This document shows positions 63,238 through 64,000 of a stretch of DNA of 64,000 nucleotides, piece after piece. Position 1 is the first letter of the stretch, and every line of letters starts with the position of its first letter. The notes under the pieces were generated by a model. That model had not been told where the DNA came from. It ran no database searches and saw only the letters and a program-made list of their open reading frames with translations. The DNA is from Actinocatenispora rupis (GTDB taxonomy: Bacteria > Actinomycetota > Actinomycetes > Mycobacteriales > Micromonosporaceae): NCBI RefSeq assembly GCF_016861975.1, contig NZ_BOMB01000051.1:1-64000 (forward strand), given 5' to 3'. Position numbers and translations under genes: made by a program.

Positions 63238-63389
63238 GGTCGTCCACTCCGGTACGAGGATGCTCGGCCGCCGCATCGTACGAGACGCGGACGATCCGCC
63301 GCCGCATCCGCGCGCGTACGGGTGGCCAGGATCGTCGCCGCCGGTCCACTCACGGCCGTCCTGCTGCATTCCGGAGAAAGCGGTCGAGC

Positions 63390-63707
63390 ATGTGGTACGC
63401 GGTCCGGTCGGTGGTCCCGTGGCCGGACGGCGAGCACCACGCGCCGCGGTACGAGGAGCGGGTCACGATCTTCCGGGCGGACTCCTTCGAGGCCGCCGTG
63501 CGCCTGGCGAAAGAGGAGTCGGCGGAGTACGCGCGAGACGTCGTGGGGGGTGCGGCGCTCGGGATGTACCAGGCGTTCTTGATTCGCGAGGAGTTCGAGG
63601 ACGGCGCGGAAGTCTTCTCGCTGATCCGCGACTCCGACCTCGCACCGGAGGAGTATCTCGACCACTTCTTCGACACCGGACGCGAGCGTCAAGGCTTCCT
63701 CGAATAG
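63390..63707 (+). CDS. DUF4288 family protein
   Basis: A 105-residue protein. MWYAVRSVVPWPDG is the characteristic opening, YEERVTIFRADSFEAAVRLA the next strand and helix, and ESAEYARDVVGGAALGMYQA the rest of the core. ATG at 63390 has GGAGAAAG about 10 bases upstream. Function is unknown in the family. It is divergent from the Pro-rich protein. Confidence 0.8.
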   Translation: MWYAVRSVVPWPDGEHHAPRYEERVTIFRADSFEAAVRLAKEESAEYARDVVGGAALGMYQAFLIREEFEDGAEVFSLIRDSDLAPEEYLDHFFDTGRERQGFLE

Positions 63708-63735
63708 CCGCCGCCCCGTCGGCTTACGCGATCCG

Positions 63736-63966
63736 AACAACGCCGGATCGCCGCTCTGCCAGCCTTTCCGCACCGCCGCGAACGACGCCGACCGCTCCGT
63801 CGTGGGCTCTCCCGGGCCGCACAACGCAGTCCGCTCCTTGGCATTCCCGGGCTGCACGGCGCCGGCCATCCCGCCCCGGTCCTCCAGGAGACACAACGCC
63901 GGCCGCTCCTCCTCGGTGCTTCCCGGCCCGCGCGACGCCGACCGGTTGACGGTGCGACCGGGCCTG
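63736..63966. repeat. Degenerate tandem repeats of about 35-42 bases
   Basis: Six diverged units begin near 63736, 63780, 63820, 63855, 63892 and 63931. A typical unit starts CACAACGCCGGCCGCTCC and ends TTCCCGGGC or similar. No frame gives a recognised protein and the spacing is too irregular for CRISPR. The region 63708-64000 otherwise shows no gene; the array may continue beyond the window. Confidence 0.6.
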
Positions 63967-64000
63967 ACCGGCAGGTCGGGTCGGCCCGCGAGACACGAAC

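Noticed and set aside
63736-63966. CRISPR array
   Set aside because: Units are diverged and of uneven length, there are no unique spacers between identical repeats and no cas genes.

Overview
The window comes from the chromosome of a high-GC Gram-positive bacterium (Actinomycetota). By eye the GC content is about 70% or more. Codons end mostly in G or C, many starts are GTG, and several genes have a -10 hexamer only 5-8 nt before the start codon, so they look leaderless. An F420-type luciferase-like oxidoreductase (52825-53667) and a mycothiol-dependent maleylpyruvate isomerase-like protein (36064-36699) fit a filamentous actinomycete. The exact genus cannot be named from sequence alone. There are no rRNA or tRNA genes, no CRISPR array, no transposase and no phage genes.

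Layout. 0-4.7 kb: a sugar or sugar-acid uptake and breakdown operon (beta-keto acid cleavage enzyme with a frameshift, two ABC permeases, a Gfo/Idh/MocA dehydrogenase, an FAH-type hydrolase). 4.7-18.5 kb: single genes and small divergent pairs, namely a CYTH protein, a secreted SGNH esterase, an Hsp70-like protein with a membrane domain, chorismate mutase, GNAT, two APH(6)-like kinases, two aldo/keto reductases, AraC/EthD, a secreted GH43 enzyme under a LacI-type operator, and LysR. 19.0-22.2 kb: an ATP-grasp ligase, an AurF-like diiron oxygenase (with an apparent 1-base insertion) and a radical SAM enzyme, the most unusual combination here. 22.5-26 kb: a membrane protein and a GT2 glycosyltransferase translationally coupled to a phosphotransferase-fold protein. 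26.5-37.7 kb: regulator/target pairs (ArsR/dienelactone hydrolase, AHSA1 plus an ArsR-AHSA1 fusion, TetR/MFS pump, HxlR/SDR), an acyltransferase, an MDMPI-like protein and a P-loop kinase.

37.7-48 kb: a MerR regulator coupled to a Cys-Cys protein, a 1044-residue BTAD/NB-ARC regulator, a DrrAB-like ABC exporter, an EamA transporter, TetR with a divergent ABM monooxygenase, a VOC protein and an alpha/beta hydrolase. 48-51.6 kb: an XRE regulator, a secreted von Willebrand factor A (vWA) protein and a membrane Ser/Thr kinase. 51.6-64 kb: a PEP mutase-like enzyme with a duplicated leader, an F420 oxidoreductase, a PCD-VOC fusion, a lipoprotein, membrane proteins, a DJ-1/AraC regulator, GAPDH, a Tat-exported GxGYxYP protein with a second LacI-type operator, an APC permease, a DUF4288 protein and degenerate tandem repeats at the right edge.

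Much of the regulation is readable directly, because many regulator genes sit beside perfect or near-perfect palindromes placed over their own and their neighbour's promoters. Two window-wide DNA signals stand out: the 11-base palindrome TCCACWGTGGA, found six times exactly, and a strong excess of the tetranucleotide GTAC that appears to shape synonymous codon choice. Two genes carry frameshifts that may be sequencing errors or real decay.
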